Origin: Methanobacterium alkalithermotolerans
GTDB lineage: Archaea; Methanobacteriota; Methanobacteria; Methanobacteriales; Methanobacteriaceae
Direction of reading: 5' to 3'
DNA length: 64,000 nucleotides
NCBI RefSeq assembly: GCF_018141185.1
Contig: NZ_CP058560.1
Location: 868,001-932,000, forward strand
Part shown: positions 30,998 to 40,152 of the stretch, piece by piece
How the letters are laid out: every line of letters begins with the position of its first letter
Numbering within the stretch: the first letter of the stretch is position 1
Program-made: the position numbers and the translations under genes
The notes under the pieces: model-generated
Told to the model about the DNA's origin: nothing
The model's input: only the letters and a program-made list of their open reading frames with translations
Databases searched by the model: none

Positions 30998-31169
30998 TTA
31001 TTTTTTTAGAACTCTCTTTAATTGAATGGCTAAATAATCCCTTAAATCAGGTTTACTTAAAATGGTTTCAAATTCCATTTAGACATCTTCTTTCTTTTTA
31101 TATTATAATTGAAGGGTATATGAAAAGTATTTAATCAAGTTCAACCCAAGCTGATTATGAGGTGATGCT

Positions 31170-32057
31170 GTGAAGAAATATTTAGCAGGATTTTTATTAA
31201 TTTTAATATTAGTTAGCCCCCTATATGCTGAATCAGCAGAAGTAATTGGTTTTTCTGTAACCCTTGGCGAAGCAACCAATAGTAATGCAGAATATAAAAA
31301 TGCTATGCTGAATTATTTCCAAACAAAGACCGATAAAAATGTTTCAGAAATCCCTGTTAAAGTAATAACCGCTTCGGAAGTAAATGATATTTCCCAAAGC
31401 ATTACTGGGAGGACATATGGTCCCAGCCAAATTTTCTCCTGTGCCATGGTGGATTTAAGTTATTCCCCTGACATTAAGGTAGATGTGGATAAAAGTAAGG
31501 TTACTGTGGTAACTCCCCAAATGTATGCTACTGCACTGCAATCTTCTGGAATTGATAAAGGATACGTGGTGGTAACATCTCCTGTGTCGGCCTCAGGGGA
31601 AGCAGCACTGGCTGGTGTTTTAAGATCATATGAGATAGCTGTGGGAACTCCTATTCCAGAAGAAGCTAAAAAAGTTTCCACTGAAGAACTTTATTTAGGA
31701 ACCCGTTTAGCCAATGAAACGGGAGAAAGCCAGGATAATATTGCAGAATTATTCAGTGAAGTGAAAAATCAAACCCAAAAACAGGATTTAGAAGATCCTT
31801 CTCAGATAAAGGGAATTGTGGAAAATGTGTCCAGCGAACTAAATATAAATCTCTCAGAAAACCAAACTCAGGAAGTGGCAGATTCTGTGGCTAATTCTCA
31901 AAAAGTACAGGGCAGTTTAACTGAATTTAAAGATCAGTTGAATAACATAAGTCAACAGCTCTCCACACCAGAACCAAATCAGGATATTTTAAGTCAGATA
32001 TCAAGTTTTTTACAGTGGGCGTTTGAATATCTCCAGAACTTAATATCCGGACAATAA
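31170..32057 (+). CDS. Secreted DUF1002 family protein
   Basis: A 295-residue protein with a clear signal peptide (KKYLAGFLLILILVSPLYAESAE). The body fits the DUF1002 family: VTASEVNDISQSITGRTYGPSQIFSCAMVDL, then GYVVVTSPVSASGEAALAGVLRSYEIA. A hydrophobic stretch near the C-terminus (ISSFLQWAFEYLQNLISG) may attach it to the membrane. Function is unknown. Start is a GTG behind GAGGTGAT. Confidence 0.83.
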   Translation: MKKYLAGFLLILILVSPLYAESAEVIGFSVTLGEATNSNAEYKNAMLNYFQTKTDKNVSEIPVKVITASEVNDISQSITGRTYGPSQIFSCAMVDLSYSPDIKVDVDKSKVTVVTPQMYATALQSSGIDKGYVVVTSPVSASGEAALAGVLRSYEIAVGTPIPEEAKKVSTEELYLGTRLANETGESQDNIAELFSEVKNQTQKQDLEDPSQIKGIVENVSSELNINLSENQTQEVADSVANSQKVQGSLTEFKDQLNNISQQLSTPEPNQDILSQISSFLQWAFEYLQNLISGQ

Positions 32058-32339
32058 AATCTGAGGATTAATCTAAAAATATTAATCTTTAAAAATCCCT
32101 TTTTTTAATTTATTTCATTATTTTTTAAAATTAAGATTAATAATTTACAGATTTAACTATTTTTATTTTTAATTGCTTCAAAAATTATTTAAATTAACTC
32201 ATGTTTTTTTTTTAAATTTTTAATCCATAATCTAACTGCAGGTAATAAAAATAACCAAATCTTACTTTAATTTTCCAAGTAAACACTTGAGAACCATAAT
32301 ATTTATAATAATGTTAATCAAAACACTTATTTGATAATC

Positions 32340-33422
32340 ATGTTTATTGCCCAAAATAACCTTCAATTAATACTTGAAGTAGCATTCATAATCCACATCG
32401 TGGTACTTCTACTCTTTAATATCATAGCTCTACCACTGAGTATGGTTCTATTTTTAGGAATAGTTCTAACGGTATTAATTGGAAGCCTTCTTTTAGTGGA
32501 TGTTGCCTTCCTTTTTCTGCCTCTATTGTCCCATCATGAATTTACCCACCCCTTCGGATCCCTGGCTGTATTTGCCTGGGTTACCATTGCTGCAGCAGCC
32601 AATCTATTAACTGAAGTGGGGATCAAATCAACTTCAATTAAAACCCTCACCATTATCCTATTTTTTATAATTGCCGTGGCAGGGGGTTTAATGCATCGTT
32701 CCTTTTTGATACTATGGTTTTTAGGTTGGGCACTGGGTTATTTGATAATGTCTAAAAGTTTCAAAAGAAGCACCAATATCACTTCCAAGTCCATTATAGG
32801 ATGGACATTAGCTGGTGGTCTTGGATTTGTAATAATGGAATTATTATCCCGTTTCCTGGATAAACCAATAATAAGTCCTCTTTTAAGAGTTTCAAGAATT
32901 GAACACTATTCCATCTCCAGTTTAAAGATGGTAATACAGAATACTACATTATGGGGGCATGTGCAGGGGTCGTGTTATTGGGGAGTTGAATGCTTAGGAG
33001 GAGCAGACGGATACATTACTCTACCTATGAGCCTCATTCAGTCATTTGGATTGCCATATCATTTATTTTATGGTGTACTGGTTAATAGGAAAGATGAAAT
33101 AGATTATATGTTGCCCGGTATATTTGCAGTAGCCTTTGATGCCGGATATGCAGGCATAATATTCCTTTTAACCTGGATAATGATTGTAAGTTGTACCGGG
33201 TTTTATGTTCTACGTAAATACCGCAGTAAAAGAAAAAGCGGAAGTAAAATGTATCTGGGAAAGGAAGCCTTATTGATTGGAGCATTATCTGCATTTTTAG
33301 CCCAGAGCATAATTGGTTTATTCATTTTTAACCGTTCATTTAATGGATCGGCTATGCTAGCTTATATAGTACTTTCTGCTCTGGTAATGGCCCATATAGC
33401 CACCTTGAAAAGGAGCATATGA
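32340..33422 (+). CDS. Uncharacterised multi-pass membrane protein
   Basis: I do not recognise the family. The protein is about 360 residues with eight to ten hydrophobic segments; a polar region at about 180-260 holds IEHYSISSLKMVIQN, CYWGVECLGGADGYITLPM and a Cys pair. The C-terminal part has a basic loop (RKYRSKRKSGSK) before the last helices. The overall plan recalls polysaccharide polymerases or ligases, but no motif proves it. A TATA-like TATTTATAA near 32299-32307 would start transcription around 32330, so the message would be almost leaderless. Confidence 0.7.
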   Translation: MFIAQNNLQLILEVAFIIHIVVLLLFNIIALPLSMVLFLGIVLTVLIGSLLLVDVAFLFLPLLSHHEFTHPFGSLAVFAWVTIAAAANLLTEVGIKSTSIKTLTIILFFIIAVAGGLMHRSFLILWFLGWALGYLIMSKSFKRSTNITSKSIIGWTLAGGLGFVIMELLSRFLDKPIISPLLRVSRIEHYSISSLKMVIQNTTLWGHVQGSCYWGVECLGGADGYITLPMSLIQSFGLPYHLFYGVLVNRKDEIDYMLPGIFAVAFDAGYAGIIFLLTWIMIVSCTGFYVLRKYRSKRKSGSKMYLGKEALLIGALSAFLAQSIIGLFIFNRSFNGSAMLAYIVLSALVMAHIATLKRSI

Positions 33423-33482
33423 GGTTTTTTTTTATGACCCGGAAAAGAAAAATAAGCTTCCGGTTTAAATTAAACGAAGAAA

Positions 33483-33501
33483 ATTGGATGATGCATCCAA
33501 T
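33483..33501 (+). repeat. Perfect 8-bp inverted repeat ATTGGATG-ATG-CATCCAAT
   Basis: The arms are perfectly complementary and enclose three bases. It is located about 60 bases after the stop of the membrane protein gene. It may protect or process the 3' end of that message, or bind a protein; nothing more can be said. Confidence 0.6.
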
Positions 33502-33513
33502 CGTAAAGTTTGT

Positions 33514-33541
33514 GGAGTAGAAATACTGCTCTAACTTTTTT
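33514..33541 (+). terminator. Hairpin plus T-tract after the membrane protein gene
   Basis: GGAGTAG and CTGCTCT pair as RNA (with G-U wobbles) around an AAATA loop and are followed by AAC and six T residues. Archaeal polymerase stops at T-tracts, so this is a reasonable transcript end for the plus-strand gene. Confidence 0.5.
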
Positions 33542-33732
33542 ATTGATTGCTTTTTAGAGTAGAGTTTGGTTAGAGTAGTGGGCCCTAATTTCCATTACTA
33601 TAGCGATACTTTGGACCTATGTAAATCCCAGAACCAGATCGATAGAAGCATTTACCTGGTAAATTATTAAAATTAAAATTTAAGGCTGTTTCCTGTAAAA
33701 ATAAAAATAAGAAAAAATTTCTTTAAAACTAG

Positions 33733-34836
33733 TTAAAGGGATTTACAGATCTCTACTGCTTTTTTAGCAGCATCTTCCATAGATGTCTCATAAGAAACAC
33801 CTGCATCAGAAAGCAACCTTTGCCCCTCTTCTTCATTAGTGCCGGTAAGGCGTATAACCAGAGGAACATTCTTTGGAGTATCCTTAAGAGCATTTATTAC
33901 ACCCCTGGCAACATCATCTGCCCGGGTGATACCTCCCAATACATTTAGGAATATTACTTTCACTGGAGTATGAGCTAAAACCAGATTAAGTGCTTTTTTA
34001 ATAATTTCTGGTGAGGCGCCTCCCCCAATATCTAAAAAGGTTGCAGGTTCTCCTCCATTAAGTTTAATCATATCCATTCCGGTGAGGGTCAACCCTGCCC
34101 CATTGCCAATAACAGCAATATCTCCCTCTAATTTAACAAAGGCAAATTCTTCAGATTCAAACTCTTCTAAATCCTTTAATTCAGGGAGTCTGTAAATAGA
34201 ATCATCATCCAGATCTAGTTTGGCATCTGCTGCCAAAACACCTTCGGGAGTGACTACCAGCGGATTTATCTCTGCCAGATGGGCATCATATTTTTGGAAT
34301 ACCTGAAATAATTTCCAGATAATTGCACCCACAGAAGAAATAAGCTCACTACCCACCCCCATTTTACGGGAAATTTCCCGGGCCTGGTATGGTAAAAATT
34401 CCTCCAGAGGATTTATATAATATTTTATGATTTTTTCAGGGTTATTAATTGCAAGATCCTCAATATCAACCCCTCCTTCTCCACTAGCCATAATCAATGG
34501 TTTTCGGGAAGAACGATCCATGGCTATGCTTAAGTAAAATTCTTTTTGAATTTCAGCTTTTTGTTCCACTAAAACCATGTTTACTGCTTCGCCTTTTATC
34601 TGGGTTTTGAGTAATTCCCGGGTAATTTCTTCAGCTTTTTGAGGATTATCTGAGAATTTTATTCCCCCAGCTTTACCTCTACCTCCCACCAGGACCTGAG
34701 ATTTTATAGCCACTGCTTTTTCCATTTTTGCAGCAATTATCTGGGCTTCTTTCCCACTTCGGGCTACTTCACCCGGCGGTATGGGTATGCCTTCTTTTTG
34801 AAAAATTTTTTTAGCACTATATTCATAAAGTTTCAT
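33733..34836 (-). CDS. sucC: Succinate-CoA ligase subunit beta
   Basis: The ATP-grasp subunit of succinyl-CoA synthetase, 367 residues. It begins MKLYEYSAKKIFQKEGIPIPPG; VGGRGKAGGIKF is in the nucleotide-binding lid, and EINPLVVTPEGVLAADAKL holds the metal-binding acidic residues. It follows korC on the same strand, so succinyl-CoA made by this ligase feeds straight into 2-oxoglutarate synthesis by the Kor complex in the incomplete reductive TCA route. The alpha subunit gene (sucD) is not in the window. Confidence 0.96.
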   Translation of the reverse strand: MKLYEYSAKKIFQKEGIPIPPGEVARSGKEAQIIAAKMEKAVAIKSQVLVGGRGKAGGIKFSDNPQKAEEITRELLKTQIKGEAVNMVLVEQKAEIQKEFYLSIAMDRSSRKPLIMASGEGGVDIEDLAINNPEKIIKYYINPLEEFLPYQAREISRKMGVGSELISSVGAIIWKLFQVFQKYDAHLAEINPLVVTPEGVLAADAKLDLDDDSIYRLPELKDLEEFESEEFAFVKLEGDIAVIGNGAGLTLTGMDMIKLNGGEPATFLDIGGGASPEIIKKALNLVLAHTPVKVIFLNVLGGITRADDVARGVINALKDTPKNVPLVIRLTGTNEEEGQRLLSDAGVSYETSMEDAAKKAVEICKSL

Positions 34837-34896
34837 ATTAACCCCCTATCCTCATTTATAACATACAATATCTCTTGAGAAGTAAATTGAAGTTAT

Positions 34897-35445
34897 TTAA
34901 TCAAAAATGGCCATACCTGCTTCAAAAGCTGCCAGGTTTTTATCTTCAGTACCGGGTGGCACACTATCTTTGATTGCATTTCTTGCTGCTTCCTCAGATA
35001 TTATATTTGTTGCACGGGCAATGGCACCTATCATGACAATGTTGGCTACTATTTTAAGGCCGATTTTATCTTCAGCAGTGCGGGTTACCGGGGCCTTGAA
35101 ATAATTGATATCGTGTTTCTGGATAAAGGGCATTATATCTTCTTCTATGATCATATCCGGATCAGCAATTAAAATTCCGCCATCTTTCAGGTCATCCAGG
35201 TATGCCATTAAAGCAGGATGAGACATTGCCACCAGTATATCTGGCTTTTGAACTTTGGGGTAGTCAATTTCCTCAGAACTTATAACCACTTCTGCCCGGG
35301 AAGCACCCCCCCTTGCTTCAGGCCCATAAGATTGAGTCTGCACGGCATATATCTGGTCATATAAAGAAGCAGCTTTACCAATAACTATTCCTGCCAGGAT
35401 AATACCCTGGCCTCCAAATCCTGCGATTCTTATTTCCTTGCGCAA
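34897..35445 (-). CDS. korC: 2-oxoglutarate:ferredoxin oxidoreductase subunit gamma
   Basis: The gamma subunit of the Kor complex, 182 residues, with the family start RKEIRIAGFGGQGIILAG, then QTQSYGPEARGGASRAEVVIS. A longer frame reaches upstream through korB, but the TTG at 35445 follows the korB stop by one base and has GGGGGA before it, giving the normal family N-terminus. The gene overlaps neither neighbour and is translationally coupled to korB. Confidence 0.94.
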   Translation of the reverse strand: MRKEIRIAGFGGQGIILAGIVIGKAASLYDQIYAVQTQSYGPEARGGASRAEVVISSEEIDYPKVQKPDILVAMSHPALMAYLDDLKDGGILIADPDMIIEEDIMPFIQKHDINYFKAPVTRTAEDKIGLKIVANIVMIGAIARATNIISEEAARNAIKDSVPPGTEDKNLAAFEAGMAIFD

Positions 35446-35446
35446 T

Positions 35447-36310
35447 TTAATCCCCCATGTATGCAGATTTAATAGATTTGAACCTATCTCCACTTTTGTT
35501 TTCAATGAGGTCATATAATTCCTGTGAATATTCCGCCTGGTTTTTATTAACAAATTCTCCTACAATTAATTTTCCAGCCAGTTCCTCAGGATTCATTTTA
35601 TCAGCTTTCCTTTTATTTATGCTATTATCTTTCATCCATCTGAGCATTTCCAGAGGAGACTTCATCTTATTTTTACGTCCATAATAGGTATGACACTGGG
35701 AAACCGCTTCAACAAATGAAAATCCTTTATTATTCAATGCATTTTTAATAGCATTTGCCAGTTGAAGTGGCTGAGCTGTGGTCCATCTAGCTACATATGT
35801 AGCTCCTGAAGCTGAAACAAGTTCAGCAAGATCAAAAGGCTTTTCAAAGGCACCATAAGGAGCTGTACTTGCATAACTTCCCAGGGGTGAGGTGGGACTT
35901 ATTTGTCCTCCGGTCATTCCATAGATACTGTTGTTAATACAAATCACGGTGAGGTCAATATTTCTTCTGGCGGCATGAATAAGATGATTACCTCCAATAG
36001 CAGCCGCGTCGCCATCACCAGTGAATACTACCACATCCATATTCGGATTTCCTAATTTAATGCCTGTTGCAAAAGAAATAGGCCTTCCATGAGTAGTGTG
36101 TAATGAATCGCATTTGACATATCCTGGTATTCTAGATGAACATCCAATACCTGATGCCATATTTATATTATTTAAATCCATTTGAGCCATTTCCATGCCT
36201 TTAAAAAAGGCATTTAATACGGTTCCATTACCACAACCAGCACAGAAAATATTGGGAAGCCTATCCTTTCTAAGATATTTCATGAAAGGACTTTCATTGG
36301 TTTCTTCCAT
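35447..36310 (-). CDS. korB: 2-oxoglutarate:ferredoxin oxidoreductase subunit beta
   Basis: The thiamine diphosphate-binding subunit, 287 residues. The motif GDGDAAAIGGNHLIHAARRNIDLTVICINNSIYGMTGGQ is the ThDP-magnesium site, and CAGCGNGTVLNAFFKG is the conserved N-terminal segment. Length and order fit a four-subunit Kor enzyme. AAGGAG stands before the ATG. Confidence 0.96.
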   Translation of the reverse strand: MEETNESPFMKYLRKDRLPNIFCAGCGNGTVLNAFFKGMEMAQMDLNNINMASGIGCSSRIPGYVKCDSLHTTHGRPISFATGIKLGNPNMDVVVFTGDGDAAAIGGNHLIHAARRNIDLTVICINNSIYGMTGGQISPTSPLGSYASTAPYGAFEKPFDLAELVSASGATYVARWTTAQPLQLANAIKNALNNKGFSFVEAVSQCHTYYGRKNKMKSPLEMLRWMKDNSINKRKADKMNPEELAGKLIVGEFVNKNQAEYSQELYDLIENKSGDRFKSIKSAYMGD

Positions 36311-36344
36311 TGTTTAAACTCCTTAATTATATTATATGAAAAAT

Positions 36345-37469
36345 TTAGACTGATTTAATTTTAGATAATATTTCAGCAGGTTTGTGTATCTCCCCGCCAA
36401 TTTTAGGATGTAGATAAACCTGAGATTGTCCAGCAGCAACTCTCTGTACTTCATAAAACATTTGACCTAGATTCATCTCTACTACTATAAGTTTACTTGC
36501 AGATTCTGCTGCTTTTTGAATCTGTTTTTCAGGGAAAGGCCACGGAGTATCTATTTTAATGTATCCTGCTTTAATACCCTCCTCCCTGGCATTTTTTACT
36601 GCAGTAGTAACTGATCGGGAAGGGGCCCCATAAGATATCAGGATTATATCTGCATCTTCACAAAATTCCTGTTTTACTCGGGTTATATTATCTCTATTTT
36701 TTAATATTTTATCACATAGTCGATTAACCAGTTTAGAGTGTTGTTCTGGTCTAGATGCATCAGGATATCCCTGATCATCGTGAGTAAGTCCAGTTACATG
36801 TAAATTATAGCCTTCTCCAAATGGCGGCATTTCAGGAGTATCTGTGGGATCGGCCTTAAATGGTAGAAAATCTCCTGGAGATTTAGATGGCATTTTACGA
36901 CTAATTAAATCAGTTTCTTCTCCTATGGATATTTTTTCCCTCATATGTCCCACTATCTCATCTCCCAGAACTATAACCGGTACCCTGTACTTTTCTGATA
37001 AATTAAATGCCTCCACAGTAAAGTCAAAACATTCCTGGACAGAAGATGGTGATAGGGCTATTATTTCATAGTCTCCATGAGATCCCCACCGGGCCTGCAT
37101 CATATCGCTTTGAGAAGCCATGGTGGGCTGTCCTGTTGATGGAGAGCCTCTCTGAATATCAGCTATTACTAAAGGGGTTTCAGTCATAGCAGCATAACCA
37201 ATATGTTCCTGCATTAAAGATAGTCCCGGGCCGGAAGTGGCGGTCATTCCTTTAACCCCCGTCCACACCGCTCCAATAACTGATCCCAATGCTGCGATTT
37301 CGTCTTCCATCTGAATAAAGGATCCTCCTTCTTTAGGAAGAAGTACAGCCATGCTTTCTGCTATTTCAGTTGAAGGTGTAATGGGGTATCCTCCAAAAAA
37401 CATACACCCTGCTTTTATGGCTCCATGGGCACATGCTTCATTGCCCTGAATGAAATATTCATTATTCAT
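36345..37469 (-). CDS. korA: 2-oxoglutarate:ferredoxin oxidoreductase subunit alpha
   Basis: The alpha subunit, 374 residues, starting NNEYFIQGNEACAHGAIKAGCMFFGGYPITPSTEIAE, typical of 2-oxoacid oxidoreductase alpha chains. MATSGPGLSLMQEHIGYA follows. Its start overlaps the korD stop by eight bases, so both are translated together. It catalyses reductive carboxylation of succinyl-CoA to 2-oxoglutarate with korB, korC and korD. Confidence 0.96.
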   Translation of the reverse strand: MNNEYFIQGNEACAHGAIKAGCMFFGGYPITPSTEIAESMAVLLPKEGGSFIQMEDEIAALGSVIGAVWTGVKGMTATSGPGLSLMQEHIGYAAMTETPLVIADIQRGSPSTGQPTMASQSDMMQARWGSHGDYEIIALSPSSVQECFDFTVEAFNLSEKYRVPVIVLGDEIVGHMREKISIGEETDLISRKMPSKSPGDFLPFKADPTDTPEMPPFGEGYNLHVTGLTHDDQGYPDASRPEQHSKLVNRLCDKILKNRDNITRVKQEFCEDADIILISYGAPSRSVTTAVKNAREEGIKAGYIKIDTPWPFPEKQIQKAAESASKLIVVEMNLGQMFYEVQRVAAGQSQVYLHPKIGGEIHKPAEILSKIKSV

Positions 37470-37683
37470 CGTCTTCCTCCACCTTTATAGCTTGATCAGG
37501 ACACATCAAAGCACATAAATTACATTTAGAACATTCATCCTGATTTTTTGGTATGGGGATGTGCACTCCCTTCTTATCCAAAGTTTTAGATTGCTCATAT
37601 ACCTTTTTAGGACAGAATTCCATGCAAATATTGCATCCCTTACATAGATTAGGGTCTAGTTTTATCATGCTAATTCGTCTCAT
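37462..37683 (-). CDS. korD: 2-oxoglutarate:ferredoxin oxidoreductase subunit delta (ferredoxin)
   Basis: A 73-residue ferredoxin-type subunit with two 4Fe-4S motifs: CKGCNICMEFCPKKV and CSKCNLCALMCPDQA. It passes electrons to the Kor catalytic subunits and is the first gene of korDABC-sucC. The start may be the first Met or the one six codons in (MIKLDPNLC). Confidence 0.95.
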   Translation of the reverse strand: MRRISMIKLDPNLCKGCNICMEFCPKKVYEQSKTLDKKGVHIPIPKNQDECSKCNLCALMCPDQAIKVEEDDE

Positions 37684-37939
37684 TTTTTTTATTAGATTTA
37701 AAAATAGTTTAGATTTATTTATTATAAATAATTAATCATTATAATTATGCTCAAATATCATGTTTTAACTTTAGTTTCCAAGGATTTTTTTGAAAATTCT
37801 TAAAAAATTAGAGTATATAATAATTAGATTGATTTGGGGATTTAAATAATTTTTTTATTAGAAATTCAACTTAAAGAATATTATCGCAATCTAATAAAAT
37901 CCTTTGATTAAGGAGATGGCAACCTATAAAAAATTAATA

Positions 37940-38332
37940 TTATTCTTCCTTTATGCTCTCCACATACATTAAGGGATAATTCAGATCAGGGATAAAATTC
38001 ATTCTAATTACCGCCCTGGTTTTTTTAAAATCACAATGGAGTTCCACGTCCAGCATATCTCCTGTGAGGGAAGTATATTCAAATTCCGTATCTAATTCAG
38101 CTAATATATGAGGATTAATCCGGACTTTAATCTTCTTGACTCCTGGCTGTAATTTAATACTTTCTTCAATGGCTTTTTGAAGAGAATCCGCACTTTTCAA
38201 ACTTACCGGAGTTCCTATGAATTGGTGGAAAAGTGCACCCATGCTTATGGCCCCCTCAAATATAGCCCTCTCCCGGGAAGATAGATTGCTGAAATATTTT
38301 TCATTTACTTTATCTTTATCATTGATATCCAT
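37940..38332 (-). CDS. mptD: Archaeal dihydroneopterin aldolase
   Basis: A 130-residue protein of the archaeal dihydroneopterin aldolase family, with SSRERAIFEGAISMGALFHQFIGTPV as its hallmark. It releases glycolaldehyde from 7,8-dihydroneopterin to give the 6-hydroxymethyl pterin used in tetrahydromethanopterin synthesis. It lies just downstream of the sortase gene, but the link looks positional only. Confidence 0.88.
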   Translation of the reverse strand: MDINDKDKVNEKYFSNLSSRERAIFEGAISMGALFHQFIGTPVSLKSADSLQKAIEESIKLQPGVKKIKVRINPHILAELDTEFEYTSLTGDMLDVELHCDFKKTRAVIRMNFIPDLNYPLMYVESIKEE

Positions 38333-38372
38333 AAAAACACCTTTATTAAATGAAATCAGGAGTTAGATTACA

Positions 38373-39092
38373 TTAAATACCAAATAAATTATTTATATCA
38401 GATAACTTTCCAGTAATAAAATCAGGAGGAATAGGGAAGAGATAGGCCAGTGTTAAAAATAGTGTTAAGGCGATTACCACAAATAATACTATTTTTTTAT
38501 CCTCATTTACCGGGTAAAAGTAAGTCAGTGCCAGTCCACCAATTAAAAACCCCGCGATCATTAAGATTGCATAATAGTTCTCAGGATTATCCTGAGTAAA
38601 TGTTTCATTTAAGGGTGTTAAACTAACTAAGTCTGTTTCAACTATCAAACGTTCCCGGGCAGAGCCTATAGGATGACAAGTAATTAAAAATAATTTTTCA
38701 CCCTGTTCCACTGATATTCGGTAGGAAGCCGGGACAATAAAGGTATTGTTAACCCTATATTCACCTTTTCCCACCCCCGGCCATTCCAGGAAAACAGAAT
38801 CACCTGCTTTTAATCCATCCAATTTAAAAAAAGGTGATCCATACATGGTACGATGTCCAAAAAGAATAACAGTTCCATTTCCAGGTTTCATGGATTGAGG
38901 TTCATGATATACACCATAGGAAACAGATTTATTATTAATATTTTGAGTAACATCAATAGAGGGCATTACCACAACCGCAGTGGTGGTATTGTTTTCCATT
39001 ACAATTTGGGATGCATAAAAACTTACATCAATTAAAAAATAAAGGGATATGATCAACATTCCCACTACAATAAAAAAGGTAGAGATTCGCAT
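38373..39092 (-). CDS. Sortase family transpeptidase with three membrane helices
   Basis: A 239-residue sortase. The catalytic triad candidates are His80 (ILFGHRTMYGSPFF), Cys139 (LFLITCHP) and Arg148 (ARERLIV). One membrane helix lies at residues 5-27 and two more at about 170-192 and 200-220, so the active domain faces outside. Sortases join surface proteins to the envelope after cutting a C-terminal signal. The gene directly upstream encodes a secreted protein with a C-terminal helix and short basic tail, a possible substrate. Confidence 0.86.
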   Translation of the reverse strand: MRISTFFIVVGMLIISLYFLIDVSFYASQIVMENNTTTAVVVMPSIDVTQNINNKSVSYGVYHEPQSMKPGNGTVILFGHRTMYGSPFFKLDGLKAGDSVFLEWPGVGKGEYRVNNTFIVPASYRISVEQGEKLFLITCHPIGSARERLIVETDLVSLTPLNETFTQDNPENYYAILMIAGFLIGGLALTYFYPVNEDKKIVLFVVIALTLFLTLAYLFPIPPDFITGKLSDINNLFGI

Positions 39093-39178
39093 AGGTTATT
39101 TACTCATTAATTCTTCTGAAATATAAATATTTTTAAATTTTAAAAAAAGGATCAAGGGGTTAAAATAAAAACCCCGGT

Positions 39179-40096
39179 TTAATGGCGCATAAACTTAGCG
39201 TAAACTACACCGGCACCAGCTACTAATGCACCTACTATAAATAATCCATAGGGAACACCAGTATCTCTGGTAGGAACTGAAGTAGTATTTTCCTGAGCAC
39301 CTGCTGTTGGAATAGAACTGGAACGCCCCTGGGTGGCGCTGGATGAGCTTCTACCCATTGGCCATTCATAGACGTAGTTGAATACTCGAGAAGCACCTGG
39401 TTCCATTACTACATCCCAGGAAGCAATTTGAGTATCAACCGCAAGTTCGTCATCTAAGAATGTCACCCGTGGATTACTGTGTGTTAATTTAGAGTCAACA
39501 GGGACAATAGGTGCTCTTACTATACCGGATACCCTGGTGGAGTCCACATTGGTTAGGCGGAAGCTGAAGTTTCCTTTCCACCGTAATATATCCAGATTAG
39601 GATTTAAAATTTCCAGTTCATTAGGAACAAACCAGGAAGCCATAAGGCCAGGTTCTGGTACCAGTGGCCAGTATACACCATCATCGGAATCCGCCCTTAT
39701 AATATACGAGGGTATTTGTCCCATTTGTCCCACAGCAGATAGCTTGAAACAAACAGATTTAGTTTCCCCGGGCTGAATCTTCCAACCATAATCTCCTCCC
39801 AATTCAGGATATCGAGATTTGACCATTTTTACTGCAGCAGGGCTGGTCCAGTCAATAACCCAGAGTATGGTATTGTTTTCTGCTTCAGCCAGACTACCCT
39901 GATATGCCTGACTTATTTTAAAGTATTGCACATGATCATTGTTATTTTTAATTGTTACCAATATTTCCGCGGATAAATCCGAAAATTTATAGCTGGTAGC
40001 CTCTGGATTTTCCACTACCCAAACTTCTGATCCCCAGGACATTCCGGCAAAAGCCAGTATCAATATTAAAACGATGCAAATTTTATCCACTTTCAT
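39179..40096 (-). CDS. Secreted protein with C-terminal membrane anchor
   Basis: A 305-residue protein I do not recognise. It has a signal peptide (KICIVLILILAFAGMSWGSE), a body rich in beta strands with repeated phrases on NNNDHVQYFKI and PGETKSVCFKLSAVGQMG, a Ser/Thr-rich stretch (SSSSATQGRSSSIPTAGAQ) and a final helix ending in the basic tail KFMRH. Signal, spacer, helix and basic tail are the plan of a sortase or archaeosortase substrate. The start at 40096 follows AGGGGGAC; a longer frame upstream overlaps the DUF515 gene. It lies 87 bases before the sortase gene. Confidence 0.75.
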   Translation of the reverse strand: MKVDKICIVLILILAFAGMSWGSEVWVVENPEATSYKFSDLSAEILVTIKNNNDHVQYFKISQAYQGSLAEAENNTILWVIDWTSPAAVKMVKSRYPELGGDYGWKIQPGETKSVCFKLSAVGQMGQIPSYIIRADSDDGVYWPLVPEPGLMASWFVPNELEILNPNLDILRWKGNFSFRLTNVDSTRVSGIVRAPIVPVDSKLTHSNPRVTFLDDELAVDTQIASWDVVMEPGASRVFNYVYEWPMGRSSSSATQGRSSSIPTAGAQENTTSVPTRDTGVPYGLFIVGALVAGAGVVYAKFMRH

Positions 40097-40152
40097 TTTA
40101 AGTCCCCCTTTTTGAATTAGAGTATAAAAATAATAAAGTGGTTGAGGGGTAA

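Larger units (their letters stand above)
33423..33732. other. Spacer between convergent genes, with two hairpins
   Basis: This 310-base gap lies between the membrane protein gene (plus) and sucC (minus). No coding frame is convincing. It contains a perfect 8-bp hairpin (33483-33501) and a second hairpin followed by a T-tract (33514-33541). The remaining part up to sucC shows no feature I can name. Confidence 0.5.
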
